The translations under genes and the position numbers were made by a program. DNA of 64,000 nt. Source: an uncultured Bacilli bacterium. GTDB lineage: Bacteria; Bacillota_I; Bacilli_A; RF39; UBA660. A model generated the notes under the pieces. It ran no database searches and was not told the DNA's origin. It saw nothing but the letters and a program-made list of their open reading frames with translations. The stretch spans positions 62,001-126,000 of the forward strand of contig CAKPLY010000003.1 in assembly GCA_934167825.1 (NCBI GenBank). The letters are read 5' to 3'. Shown one piece after another: positions 36,418 to 45,104 of the stretch (positions are counted from its first letter, which is position 1; every line of letters begins with the position of its first letter).

Positions 36418-37893
36418 CTACTCTACTATCCTTTTATATAATTTTATTTCATCATTTTTATTATAAAGCATTGTATATTCATTATAATCATCTATATAAG
36501 TATTTAATATATCATAACTATTTATTACTAAATAATCAAAGTTATATTTATCTAGAAACACTTTACAGTTTATTTGACCATATTGTAAATTATAATACTC
36601 TTTGAATATATCTTCTTGTTTATTAACTTTTTTTATAAATACTTCTGCGCGAGGGTCTATATAACTTTTAAATCCCATATACTCTATATATCCGCCATCA
36701 TTGTAACTGGTATATATTTTAAGGTTAGTATTTTTATCTTCTTTTAGAATGTTACTTATTTCGTATAACTTAGAATCTTCTTCTTTATAATATTTCTTAT
36801 TTATATTTGATACTGATATTACTACTATAAATAATATGATGCATACTATAGTTAGATAGTTGTTTTTCTTACTTGATAATGTTTTTTCTTCGTTAAAGTA
36901 ATATTTAAAATTATCACAAATAACTAGTACACTTGCTAGTAATAAATACATTGTACCTTTTATATGCATAAGAGTTAATAGTGTTGTACCTAAAATTAAT
37001 AATAGATATCTTAAGTTAATTTTCTTTTCTTTGTTTATATAATATGATACTATTATTAGAAATATATAGATGTAGGTTGCTAGACTGTTTTTTATACTTG
37101 ATGGTTGCATTTCTATAACAAAATTATTTATTTCTTTAATGCCATAGGAGTTAAATAAATATGTTACTCCTTTTAGGCCGTATGGATTTATAAATCCTGT
37201 TAGAAACATCATTATAGTTACTATGATGATTGGTTTTAATTTATATGTAGTTTTAGTAGTAAAGTTAGTATTTATTCTTCCTACATAGTATGGTAATAAA
37301 AGTACGAATAGCATTAGATAGAATGAAGAATGTAAGTTAATCATAAGTAACGATATTATTGGTAAAAGGAGTAAATATTTTTTATTATCCTTCCTTATAT
37401 ATAACTCTAATATGTATATTTCAAGAGTAAATAATAATATGTCAAATATTTGGGGTCTTGTTGTTATAAATACTGTTAGATATAAGATATCTACCACTAC
37501 TGTGATAACTAGAGATAACTTTGTTTTATTATTACTTACAAGAAGTGCTAATCTGTATGTTAGATATACTATTAATGCATTAAATATAAATGTAAGAAAA
37601 TACATTCCATATACACTTGTATACTTATATATTACATAAAAAATTATATCCGTTAACCACTGTTGAGCAACAAACGAAAAGTTGGTATGAATAGTAAATG
37701 GTTCAATGTATGGAATTCCATTATTGATTATATATTTTCCTGTATTTACTAAGAACCAGAAATCATTATCTAATTTAAAGGGCTTTATTGACATAATCAG
37801 TAATGGTAAAAGTAATATTAATATAACTACATATCTTGAGGGAGTCCATTTCATATATTCTTTTATAAAGTTCTTTATTTTATTTTTTTTCAT
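36418..37893 (-). CDS. Polytopic membrane protein, GT-C glycosyltransferase-like
   Basis: The 491-residue product has about 10-12 hydrophobic helices, from about residue 22 to 350, and a soluble C-terminal region of about 120 residues. The first extracytoplasmic loop holds LDNDFWFLVNTGKYIINNG and VAQQWLTDIIFYV, the layout of GT-C enzymes where an acidic residue just after helix 1 is catalytic. I call it a possible lipid-linked sugar transferase but cannot name the sugar. I use the ATG at 37893 (GGAAAG upstream); 37917 is an alternative. It overlaps the oxidoreductase gene by 14 bases. Confidence 0.65.
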   Translation of the reverse strand: MKKNKIKNFIKEYMKWTPSRYVVILILLLPLLIMSIKPFKLDNDFWFLVNTGKYIINNGIPYIEPFTIHTNFSFVAQQWLTDIIFYVIYKYTSVYGMYFLTFIFNALIVYLTYRLALLVSNNKTKLSLVITVVVDILYLTVFITTRPQIFDILLFTLEIYILELYIRKDNKKYLLLLPIISLLMINLHSSFYLMLFVLLLPYYVGRINTNFTTKTTYKLKPIIIVTIMMFLTGFINPYGLKGVTYLFNSYGIKEINNFVIEMQPSSIKNSLATYIYIFLIIVSYYINKEKKINLRYLLLILGTTLLTLMHIKGTMYLLLASVLVICDNFKYYFNEEKTLSSKKNNYLTIVCIILFIVVISVSNINKKYYKEEDSKLYEISNILKEDKNTNLKIYTSYNDGGYIEYMGFKSYIDPRAEVFIKKVNKQEDIFKEYYNLQYGQINCKVFLDKYNFDYLVINSYDILNTYIDDYNEYTMLYNKNDEIKLYKRIVE

Positions 37894-39430
37894 GATATTC
37901 ACTTTCCGTATTGACATTCCATATATTTGATTTGTCTTTTTTATTATTTAAAATATTATCTATGCAAGTAAGTGCACATTCCATTGAATGGTCCATATTA
38001 TTGTATCTATGTTGTCCATTTCTTCCTATACAATACATATTTGTATATCTATCTAAGTATTTTCTTACGACATTAAAATCTTTATATGTATCAAAGTATG
38101 CAGGATATGCTTTTTGGACTTTTTCTATGTGATATTTTAAAACATTATCTATACTTTCTATTATACCCATTTTTTGTAATTCTTTTACTGCGTTATCTAA
38201 TAATTCTTCATTTGTTTGTTTCCAGAAGTCATCGTTTTCATTACAGAAATATTCTAATCCAAGAGATATGGTGTTAGGATAATCTTTCACTAGATATGGT
38301 GACCAATTATTAAATACTTGGATTCTTCCTAATTTTACATCAGTGCTTTGTACATATATCCAACAATCTGGAATGTTATTATTTATTGTTTTTATTTTAG
38401 TTTTATTTTTTATTTTTAAGTCATTTAATATAAGTCCAATTGTTATGAAGTCTCTATATGGAAGGTTTGAAGCAATATAATTTACTTTTTTAGGAACATT
38501 ATTCATACCACCGATTAAATCCTTGATTGGCATTGATGATATAAAGACATCTCCTTTTATTTCTACATTTTTTCCTTTAGCTTTACATATGATGCTTTCT
38601 ATTTTGTTATTTTTATTATTTATTTTAATTACTTCGTGATTTTTTAGGATAGTACCACCAAGACTAATAAATGCTTTTTCCATTTCTTCATACATTTGAC
38701 CTGGTCCATATTTTGGATAGTTAAAACTTTCTATTAGAGATGTTTGTTTATCTTTATTGTTGATTTTAAATACTTTACAGAAATAATCTTTTAGTACTTC
38801 TTTGATTGATATTCCTTTTACTCTTTGACTTCCCCATGATGAATCAATGTACTTAGGACTTCTTCCCCATAATTTTTCTGTGTATCCTTTGAAGAATATG
38901 TTATATAACTTTTTACCGAATCTGTTTATATAGAAATTTTCTAAGTTAGTTTCATCTTTTTTTATAAATATACTTTTTAGATAACTAAAGCCACTTTCTA
39001 TGGTTTTTATAAATCCTAGATTTTTTATGGTATTAAAACTTAGATTTACTGGATAATCAAAAAATTTCTTATTATAATATATTCTTGATACTCTATTTCT
39101 TACTAGAAATACTTTATCTTCTTTTTCAGGGTCTGGACCATTTTTACTAAAGTCTTTCTTAGTACCTAGTTTTATATCATCACTACTACCACTACCTTGA
39201 ACTTTAAGTAATTCTTGCCACATTTTATTTACTCTTTCATCTTTAGTGAAGAATCTATGTCCTCCAAGGTCCATTTTATTACCATCATAATCTATTGTTT
39301 TAGATATTCCACCAACAAGTTTATCTTTTTCTACTATTACTACGTCATAGTCATTACTATTTTTTAATAGATAATAACCCGCTGTTAGCCCTGCAGGTCC
39401 TGCTCCTATTATTACTACTTTTTTCTTCAT
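37880..39430 (-). CDS. FAD-dependent oxidoreductase/UDP-galactopyranose mutase-like
   Basis: Flavoprotein of 516 residues. The FAD-binding Rossmann motif is VVIIGAGPAGLTAGYYLL at the N-terminus, followed by the amine-oxidase-type GGISKTIDYDGNKMDLGGHR. Later parts are KGYTEKLWGRSPKYIDSSWG and a C-terminal NMYCIGRNGQHRYNNMDHSM, which closes the FAD site. This group is often annotated as UDP-galactopyranose mutase-like or protoporphyrinogen oxidase-like and occurs in surface polysaccharide loci. The neighbouring GtrA and GT-C-like genes favour a role in sugar-nucleotide or polyprenyl-sugar chemistry (inference). Confidence 0.8.
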   Translation of the reverse strand: MKKKVVIIGAGPAGLTAGYYLLKNSNDYDVVIVEKDKLVGGISKTIDYDGNKMDLGGHRFFTKDERVNKMWQELLKVQGSGSSDDIKLGTKKDFSKNGPDPEKEDKVFLVRNRVSRIYYNKKFFDYPVNLSFNTIKNLGFIKTIESGFSYLKSIFIKKDETNLENFYINRFGKKLYNIFFKGYTEKLWGRSPKYIDSSWGSQRVKGISIKEVLKDYFCKVFKINNKDKQTSLIESFNYPKYGPGQMYEEMEKAFISLGGTILKNHEVIKINNKNNKIESIICKAKGKNVEIKGDVFISSMPIKDLIGGMNNVPKKVNYIASNLPYRDFITIGLILNDLKIKNKTKIKTINNNIPDCWIYVQSTDVKLGRIQVFNNWSPYLVKDYPNTISLGLEYFCNENDDFWKQTNEELLDNAVKELQKMGIIESIDNVLKYHIEKVQKAYPAYFDTYKDFNVVRKYLDRYTNMYCIGRNGQHRYNNMDHSMECALTCIDNILNNKKDKSNIWNVNTESEYHEKK

Positions 39431-39447
39431 ATTTTTACCTCAATATA

Positions 39448-39476
39448 AACTTATCATAAATTTTTGTCTTTGTAAA
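39448..39476 (-). promoter_or_regulatory. Promoter of the glycan gene cluster
   Basis: Minus strand: -35 TTTACA (39476-39471), 17-base spacer, -10 TAAGTT (39453-39448) with the TGn extension. Confidence 0.5.
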
Positions 39477-39513
39477 CATTATTTACTTATAGTAAACGAT
39501 AAAAAGTAAGTTT

Positions 39514-39594
39514 TTAATAGGGAATATATTTATAATTCTTCATGACACCGCTTTCTGTTTCATAGACATTGTATCCAATCTTCTCAACAGACAT
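39514..39594 (-). pseudogene. Possible small gene or gene remnant (26 codons)
   Basis: The frame reads MSVEKIGYNVYETESGVM and ends NYKYIPY. Its composition looks like protein-coding sequence rather than random AT-rich DNA. The frame is open a few codons upstream (LLPDF), and the +1-shifted frame just before reads IKNSSTVAPTGFYVC, as if one gene had been broken by a frameshift near 39595-39610. No ribosome binding site precedes the ATG. I cannot name a parent family. Confidence 0.25.
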
Positions 39595-40084
39595 AAAATC
39601 CGGTAGGAGCTACCGTACTAGAGTTCTTAATAATTAAGAAATTCTTATCGTCTCATCATTACATTATTATTAACTAGCACTTAAATCTTTAAAAAATAAT
39701 TTTAATTTTTCATTCATAACGTTTGCTTATTTCTTTACTCATCACTTGGATATAATATAAATTTATATACTCTATACATAACTTTAAAACTCTATATGAA
39801 AACAACACTACATTAACATTAACACATGAAATAAGATGTGTCAATAGAAATATTAAATTTTGCAAAAACTTAGCATATATGTTATTGAAATTCATACGGT
39901 TGTTTGCTTGTTAAAACCTTATTTTATATACCAAAAACGTATTTTATATATTAAAAAACAAATACGAAAATAGAAACCAATTTTTGCTACTTTTATTTGT
40001 TTTTAATTAGAAATTTTTTTGATTAAAATTACTAACTTTCTTTAAAAATGACAACATTAATTTTTATATTACTTTAAATATTAT
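39595..40084. other. Gene-poor intergenic stretch
   Basis: With the flanks, 39431-40117 has no convincing long gene. It contains a hairpin CGGTAG-GAG-CTACCG (39601-39615), two near-copies of TATTTTATATA with 20-base spacing (39920 and 39940) and a 61-codon minus-strand frame at 39710-39895 without a ribosome binding site, which I do not accept. Base composition is even more AT-rich than the surroundings. Confidence 0.4.
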
Positions 40085-40111
40085 ACAAAAAAATAGTAAA
40101 TATATTACTAT
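40085..40111 (-). terminator. Terminator of the Tad-like locus
   Basis: Minus strand: ATAGTAA (40111-40105), loop TATAT, TTACTAT (40099-40093), then TTTTTTG. It begins seven bases after the stop codon of the TadZ-like gene. Confidence 0.75.
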
Positions 40112-40117
40112 CTTTTG

Positions 40118-41140
40118 TTAAATATTGAATACTCCCAAAAACTTATCATTACTACTATCTGTTCCATAACCATCTAGTAGTCCCATTTTTTCAAATAATG
40201 GTAGTAAGTATTCTTGATTATCTTTCTTTTCATCTAGATTTGGAATATTATAATAAACACTTGCGGTAGATTCTAATTCAAAACTTGAAATATCTTTTCT
40301 TTCAAGCATACTCTTATTTAGAATTACTTTTTTACCTTGGAGTTTATCAAATATTCTTCTATCTAACATTATCATTTTATTTAGTTTAATTGATGTTGGT
40401 TCAATTAAATATAGGACATCAGTACATATAGTGTAATCACTAAAACTATTTAAGTCTATCAATATAATATCTTTACTTGCATATTTAGATATAGTGTCAT
40501 ATAAGTTTTTAGATTCTACGCTTACAAGTTCAGTATCTCTTAAGAAGAGAAAGTCTTTCTTGTTTACTTCAAGTGCTACTACATCTTTATAGTTAGAAAG
40601 TTCATTTTTCATTATATAAGTTAATGTTGTTGCACCGGCATTATCTGTAATATTTTTTATTCCTACTATTCTTTGACCTTCATATTTGGTTGGCTTTGTA
40701 GGTAAAACAGTATTACTTGTTTCTCTTTCAAACTTGCGTTCAAATTCGCTTCTTTCTACGGCAGAATTTGGGTTTTGATATTGTGCTACATCTCTATATG
40801 AGTTTGGATTATTATATAAATACATTACTCCTTCGATAGTGGTAGTAAAGTTATATATACCAATACTAACTAGTTGTGATAAAAAATGAGGACTTACATT
40901 GTCTTTATCAAGTAGAAAGATTACTTTTTCTACATTTAGATTCATTGATAGTTTTTGAAGTGAATTAAAGTTTTGATAGTCTTTAATTGCTGTAACATCA
41001 ATAATCATTTTGTTAAAGAAGTAATTTGAGAATTGGTCAATTAATTCTTCGACAGTTAATTCTCCATCTACTTTTTTTGATACATCTATTTCTAAATTAT
41101 CTAATTCTTGTTTACGTTTGTTTGAAATTATTACATTCAT
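40118..41140 (-). CDS. TadZ/CpaE-like protein with degenerate ATPase motif
   Basis: Probable localisation factor for the pilus machine, 340 residues. The N-terminal part (about 1-120) is receiver-like, and a MinD/ParA-like domain follows from about 160. The place of the deviant Walker A reads KNITDNAGATTLTYIM instead of KGGxGKTT: it has lost the lysines needed for ATP hydrolysis. DIILIDLNSFSDYT stands at the Walker B position. Such degenerate TadZ proteins may bind but not hydrolyse ATP. It is the last gene of the locus and follows the small TadE-like gene by 17 bases. Confidence 0.72.
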   Translation of the reverse strand: MNVIISNKRKQELDNLEIDVSKKVDGELTVEELIDQFSNYFFNKMIIDVTAIKDYQNFNSLQKLSMNLNVEKVIFLLDKDNVSPHFLSQLVSIGIYNFTTTIEGVMYLYNNPNSYRDVAQYQNPNSAVERSEFERKFERETSNTVLPTKPTKYEGQRIVGIKNITDNAGATTLTYIMKNELSNYKDVVALEVNKKDFLFLRDTELVSVESKNLYDTISKYASKDIILIDLNSFSDYTICTDVLYLIEPTSIKLNKMIMLDRRIFDKLQGKKVILNKSMLERKDISSFELESTASVYYNIPNLDEKKDNQEYLLPLFEKMGLLDGYGTDSSNDKFLGVFNI

Positions 41141-41157
41141 ATTATATAATCCTTTCT

Positions 41158-41580
41158 TTAAAACTTCTCAATCTTTCTTGTTTCTCCTCGTATTTGGATA
41201 GGAAATCTTACTCCTAAAATTGGAATATTAAATACCATATATGTTTCTACCCTATAATATTCAGGATTATTTGACATTTTTACTATGCAATATCCTCTTC
41301 CTTCATTTGTAAATCCTGCAGTATCTTGTGTACAGCTAGAAACTTTTTTAATATCGTTATAGTCTACATAGTATCCTGCTTTACCTAGATAATCGTTTAT
41401 CTCAGTATCGACAGCGCTATATTGTTCATATCCTTCATTTTGTTCAATGATGTTAATTATTCTATTCTTTACTCTAAATGCCCTTGCATAATTTAGCGCA
41501 ACACATATAAAAAATACATATAGCATTAGAAATATTAACATTAGTTTTATGGAGAAAGCGCCTCCAAATGCATCTCTCAT
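41158..41580 (-). CDS. TadE-like pseudopilin
   Basis: A 140-residue protein with a short basic N-terminus and one hydrophobic helix (about 9-31, AFSIKLMLIFLMLYVFFICV), then a soluble beta-rich domain with two Cys (KVSSCTQDTAGFTN, GRGYCIVKMS) that could form a disulphide. Its layout fits a TadE/TadF minor pilin, although no clear prepilin cleavage motif with Glu at +5 is seen. ATG with GGTGAT upstream. It lies between the pilin-like gene and the TadZ-like gene. Confidence 0.6.
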   Translation of the reverse strand: MRDAFGGAFSIKLMLIFLMLYVFFICVALNYARAFRVKNRIINIIEQNEGYEQYSAVDTEINDYLGKAGYYVDYNDIKKVSSCTQDTAGFTNEGRGYCIVKMSNNPEYYRVETYMVFNIPILGVRFPIQIRGETRKIEKF

Positions 41581-41620
41581 TTTTTATCACCTGCTTTTAT
41601 CTTTTTAAATATTATTTAAG

Positions 41621-41794
41621 TTATCCATTATTTCCTGTACTTGGATCGTAATGTCCTTGGTTCATTGTGTTATTAAACTCTCCACCAATCCATTCTTGAA
41701 TTTTTGGCCAGAAAAATGCTAATAATGCTGCAATTACACCAATAGCAATAATTGTAACCATAGTCATTGAAGTTTCACCTGTCGCTTCTTTCAT
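41621..41794 (-). CDS. Small Flp-type pilin-like protein
   Basis: A 57-residue product with GGAGGG seven bases before the ATG. It begins MKEATGETSMTMV, continues with a hydrophobic helix TIIAIGVIAALLAFFW, and ends with a polar tail rich in Asn and Gly (YDPSTGNNG). The size, single helix near the N-terminus and position next to TadC fit a Flp pilin. The G-E-T-S-M-T-M stretch recalls the prepilin cleavage site, but the Glu-Tyr pair normally at +5/+6 is absent. Probably the major pilin or a pilin-like subunit (inference). Confidence 0.65.
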   Translation of the reverse strand: MKEATGETSMTMVTIIAIGVIAALLAFFWPKIQEWIGGEFNNTMNQGHYDPSTGNNG

Positions 41795-41862
41795 TTTAAC
41801 CCTCCTTTCTTAAATAAATTAAATTATTTCATATATATATTTCAAAACTTCTCATATTAGTA

Positions 41863-42660
41863 TCAAAAACTCATCATTGAGAAAATTGAAATCAATAATA
41901 GTACAAGGGTACATCCACCGGTACAAACAAGCATTTTCATAGTTTCTTTTTCCATTTTTTCTAATCTCGCTTTGTACTTTTCTTCCCTTGCTTTTGCTTG
42001 TAATGATGAAACTGATTTAGAAAAAGCTATTAGTTGTTGATGTTTCTTTTCTTGTTCTCCTAGGCCTAATCTATATAATAATCTCATCATTCTCATTGAA
42101 TCTCTTACAGGATATTCTTTTGCAAAGTCCATATATGGGTCAACGCTTGAATCTCCTGCTTCTATTTTGTCTATTAATCTTCTTAATCCTGGTTTGAATA
42201 CCTCTGGTGCATCTTCGATGCTTTTAGCAAGTGCAACGGGTACTGTATAGTGATGGATTAAGATTTCTAAGCCTTTTAAGTAATAAGGTAATAGTGAATC
42301 AATAGTATTTAAATTTGCTTTTCTAAATTCTTTTAGTTTCAAGTATTGATTTTTAAATGCTATTATACCTATTATAACACAAAGTAATAAAGTTATAAAG
42401 TTTAATTTACCTGTTATTGTTGACACAAATAATGCCCCTATTCCCCAGATAAATCCTTTTTTTACTCTTTTCATAAACACTTCGTTAGGGTCATAGACTA
42501 AGTCGCCATATTTTGCTACTAAAAGAAAGTCATAATCATCTTCTTTAAAGTACTGAATAAATATGTTGTTATCTTTATTAAAACCGTCTGTTGATATTAC
42601 TTTGTTATAGATAAATAAGAATATTATTATTCCTATTGTTAACATTAACTCTGGATACAT
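41863..42660 (-). CDS. tadC: TadC-like membrane platform protein
   Basis: Inner-membrane scaffold of the pilus machine, 265 residues, T2SS-F superfamily. Helices lie at about 3-17, 70-86, 88-105 and 243-263. The cytoplasmic region contains SIEDAPEVFKPGLRRLIDKI and LYRLGLGEQEKKHQQLIAFS, reminiscent of the GspF helical bundle. Its start overlaps the stop of the TadB-like gene (TAATG), and both are expected to form a heteromer. Confidence 0.8.
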   Translation of the reverse strand: MYPELMLTIGIIIFLFIYNKVISTDGFNKDNNIFIQYFKEDDYDFLLVAKYGDLVYDPNEVFMKRVKKGFIWGIGALFVSTITGKLNFITLLLCVIIGIIAFKNQYLKLKEFRKANLNTIDSLLPYYLKGLEILIHHYTVPVALAKSIEDAPEVFKPGLRRLIDKIEAGDSSVDPYMDFAKEYPVRDSMRMMRLLYRLGLGEQEKKHQQLIAFSKSVSSLQAKAREEKYKARLEKMEKETMKMLVCTGGCTLVLLLISIFSMMSF

Positions 42661-43559
42661 TATTCAGCACCTACATTCTCGTTATAATATTTTTCTCCTT
42701 TTAGAAGAAAGTAACTATTTACTACTACTATTGTGTGAACTATTATTCTTATATATAGTTTGTCCAACATTAAGATATATGATTCTACTGTTAGAAGAAA
42801 TTGTATTAGTATGATAAATAAATATAAGACGATTCCATAAGTTAAAAATTGTTTATGGAAGTTTGCTCTATCCATTCTATCACGGTATACTCCTTCGACT
42901 AAAACGTCTATGTCGCTTAGCATGTTATCAAATGTTTCTCCGGTATCTTTTGCACCTTCTTTGGTAACCTGTAGGAATAATTGATGCATATTTTTTACCA
43001 TATAGTATGGGTATTTGGCATTCATATATTTAATTGAATCATTTATATCTCCATTTTCATAAGATAATGCTATCATTGTTTTGACATCACTTAAAACTGG
43101 TTCTTCAAGAATACCTGATTCTACTACTCCTTCAAGGGATTTTACGAAGGCATTAGTTGTAGCAAATTCCATAATTGTATTTGTTGTGTATACTTGGATT
43201 TGTTCAAATATGAATTCGCTGTATTGTCTTTTGCTTCTTAGATATGTGATATATGGAATAAACGCTACGGCAATTACTACATATACTACACATACTACAA
43301 GATTATAGAAATATAAGTATCCTACTAATCCTGCTATTCCTGCAAACATAATAAATTGTATCATGTATTGTCTTGGGGTATAGTCAAGTCCTAGTTCTTT
43401 TATTTTTTTTCTTATTTCTTTATAGGAATATGGTGCATATTTTTCATAAATACTATTTACTTGTTCGTTTATAAAACTATATACACTGTCTTTCCTTTTC
43501 AATCTATATAGTGCAATAAATAAGAAGATTATTGCTACTAATATAATTTCTATTTTCAT
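42660..43559 (-). CDS. tadB: TadB-like membrane platform protein
   Basis: Second T2SS-F platform protein, 299 residues. Membrane segments lie near 4-19, 68-84, 86-103, 246-266 and 272-289. FEQIQVYTTNTIMEFATTNA and EGAKDTGETFDNMLSDIDVL are in the cytoplasmic bundle region. TadB and TadC transmit ATPase motion to pilin assembly. It follows tadA by 15 bases. Confidence 0.8.
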   Translation of the reverse strand: MKIEIILVAIIFLFIALYRLKRKDSVYSFINEQVNSIYEKYAPYSYKEIRKKIKELGLDYTPRQYMIQFIMFAGIAGLVGYLYFYNLVVCVVYVVIAVAFIPYITYLRSKRQYSEFIFEQIQVYTTNTIMEFATTNAFVKSLEGVVESGILEEPVLSDVKTMIALSYENGDINDSIKYMNAKYPYYMVKNMHQLFLQVTKEGAKDTGETFDNMLSDIDVLVEGVYRDRMDRANFHKQFLTYGIVLYLFIILIQFLLTVESYILMLDKLYIRIIVHTIVVVNSYFLLKGEKYYNENVGAE

Positions 43560-43574
43560 AATATCACCATCTTT

Positions 43575-45074
43575 CTAACTTGCAATATTATTGTTTAGTT
43601 GATTTGGAATGTTTGGAAGTTCTATTTTTATGTTACTTATTTCATTTAACATATTTGGTACTCCGTTTAATCCGTTTTGCATTGTATTATTTTCTTTTGG
43701 TACATTGTTTTGTGTACTACTCTGTATATTGGTATACATATTATTTGGTACGTTATTTACTTCGGTACCTACTTTATTTTGTGGATTATTTGATACTGTA
43801 TTTGATACTTCTTTTATAGTTGTATTTGGTATAGTAGTATTATTTAAGTTACTACTAACAGTATTAGTTACATTATTATTAACATTATTATTAACATTAT
43901 TATTTATTGTACTATTAGCACTATTAGCATTAACATTATTATCTAGTGCACTATTACTATTTGTATCATTAGTATTACTTGTATCAGTATCATTTTTTGT
44001 TTCGTCATCTTTTTTAAACATATCTTTTACTAGGCAATCTTTAGGCATTATTACACCTTGACTTTCTAGGTAACCAATTAAATATTCTGTTGGATTATTT
44101 ATTGTTACGTGACCATCTGGTGTTTTTTTGTAGATAATATTACATTTTGGTTCGTTATCTTTTGTTACATAAAATTCTGTTACTTCGGCGACTTCTCTAT
44201 GGAAGGCATTATATTTTGTACTATAGTATCCTTTTATGTGTACTCCTAATTGTACGTATCTATGTATACTTCTTAAGAATTGTTCTAGGTCTATGTTTGA
44301 TTCAAGAAGGCTATATAATCTACTTGGTATTGATTCTGCTTTATCTGCATGTATTGTTGACAAGATATTATGGCCTGAAGATATTGAGTTTCTTACTGCC
44401 ATTACTGCTTCGGCACTTCTTACTTCGGAAAGTAATATCCATTTAGGGTTTTGTCTCATACAGGTTACTAATACATCACTATAACTTGCAATATTGTTTG
44501 TTTTCATCGCTACTATATCACGATGGGGAAATATTTTGTCTAAGTGAAGTTCTAGGGTATCTTCGATTGTTATTATTTTTTCGTTTTCTTTAGTATGCGC
44601 TGCAAGATATTTAATAAACTCTGTTTTACCTGAACCAGTTTCTCCACTTACTAGTATGTTACAATGTCCTTCAACACATTTCAGTAAGAAGTCATGAATA
44701 TCTAGTCTTATGTAATCTTCTTTGATTATTTTATCTTTTTGTAATCTTATTTTAGCAGGAGTCTTACGGATAAGTACTGCTATTCCATTTTTGGCAATGG
44801 AATCATGAACGAAGTTCATACGCAATTCTGCACTTTCAGCATCTAGAAATGGGTTTGCCATATTAAATGATTTACCCATTGCGTTAGAACACTGGAAGGC
44901 TATTTTTTCCATTAAAGCATTATCTATTCCTGGATTTTCTACTCTAAACACACCTTTTGATAATGATTTCAACCATACTTGTCCATTGTTACTATATGAT
45001 ATATCTGTTATATCATCGTTATCTAGATAAGTTTTTAATGGTCCAAAATCTACTTGTGTAAACTGTGTATCCAT
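43575..45074 (-). CDS. tadA: TadA/CpaF-like pilus ATPase with long Asn-rich tail
   Basis: Hexameric ATPase that powers pilus assembly, 499 residues. The N-terminal domain (about 1-120) precedes the RecA-like core, with Walker A VSGETGSGKTEFIKYLAAH, a TTIEDTLELHL-type Asp box (IITIEDTLELHLDKIFPHRD), Walker B-like PKWILLSEVRSAEAV and the His box SSGHNILSTIHADKAES. From about residue 368 to the end the protein has an Asn-rich, repetitive low-complexity tail (NNNVNNNVNNNVTN). ATG 45074 has a usable site and matches the family start better than 45083. The tail is unusual for this family. Confidence 0.9.
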   Translation of the reverse strand: MDTQFTQVDFGPLKTYLDNDDITDISYSNNGQVWLKSLSKGVFRVENPGIDNALMEKIAFQCSNAMGKSFNMANPFLDAESAELRMNFVHDSIAKNGIAVLIRKTPAKIRLQKDKIIKEDYIRLDIHDFLLKCVEGHCNILVSGETGSGKTEFIKYLAAHTKENEKIITIEDTLELHLDKIFPHRDIVAMKTNNIASYSDVLVTCMRQNPKWILLSEVRSAEAVMAVRNSISSGHNILSTIHADKAESIPSRLYSLLESNIDLEQFLRSIHRYVQLGVHIKGYYSTKYNAFHREVAEVTEFYVTKDNEPKCNIIYKKTPDGHVTINNPTEYLIGYLESQGVIMPKDCLVKDMFKKDDETKNDTDTSNTNDTNSNSALDNNVNANSANSTINNNVNNNVNNNVTNTVSSNLNNTTIPNTTIKEVSNTVSNNPQNKVGTEVNNVPNNMYTNIQSSTQNNVPKENNTMQNGLNGVPNMLNEISNIKIELPNIPNQLNNNIAS

Positions 45075-45104
45075 GATTACCACACCCTTTTTCTTTTTAT
45101 TTTA

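Noticed and set aside
39710..39895. 61-codon minus-strand frame in the gap before the TadZ-like gene
   Set aside because: No ribosome binding site, low-complexity hydrophobic content and no recognisable motif; likely chance in AT-rich DNA.
43860..43930. Regularly repeated ATTATTAAC-type units that could look like a short CRISPR or direct repeat array
   Set aside because: No spacers of constant length; the repeats are codons for Asn and Val in the tadA tail.
43609..44061. 150-codon plus-strand frame opposite tadA
   Set aside because: It is the antisense of the Asn-rich repeat region; its sequence is Leu/Thr/Phe repeats with no start signal, and the minus strand encodes a clear TadA.
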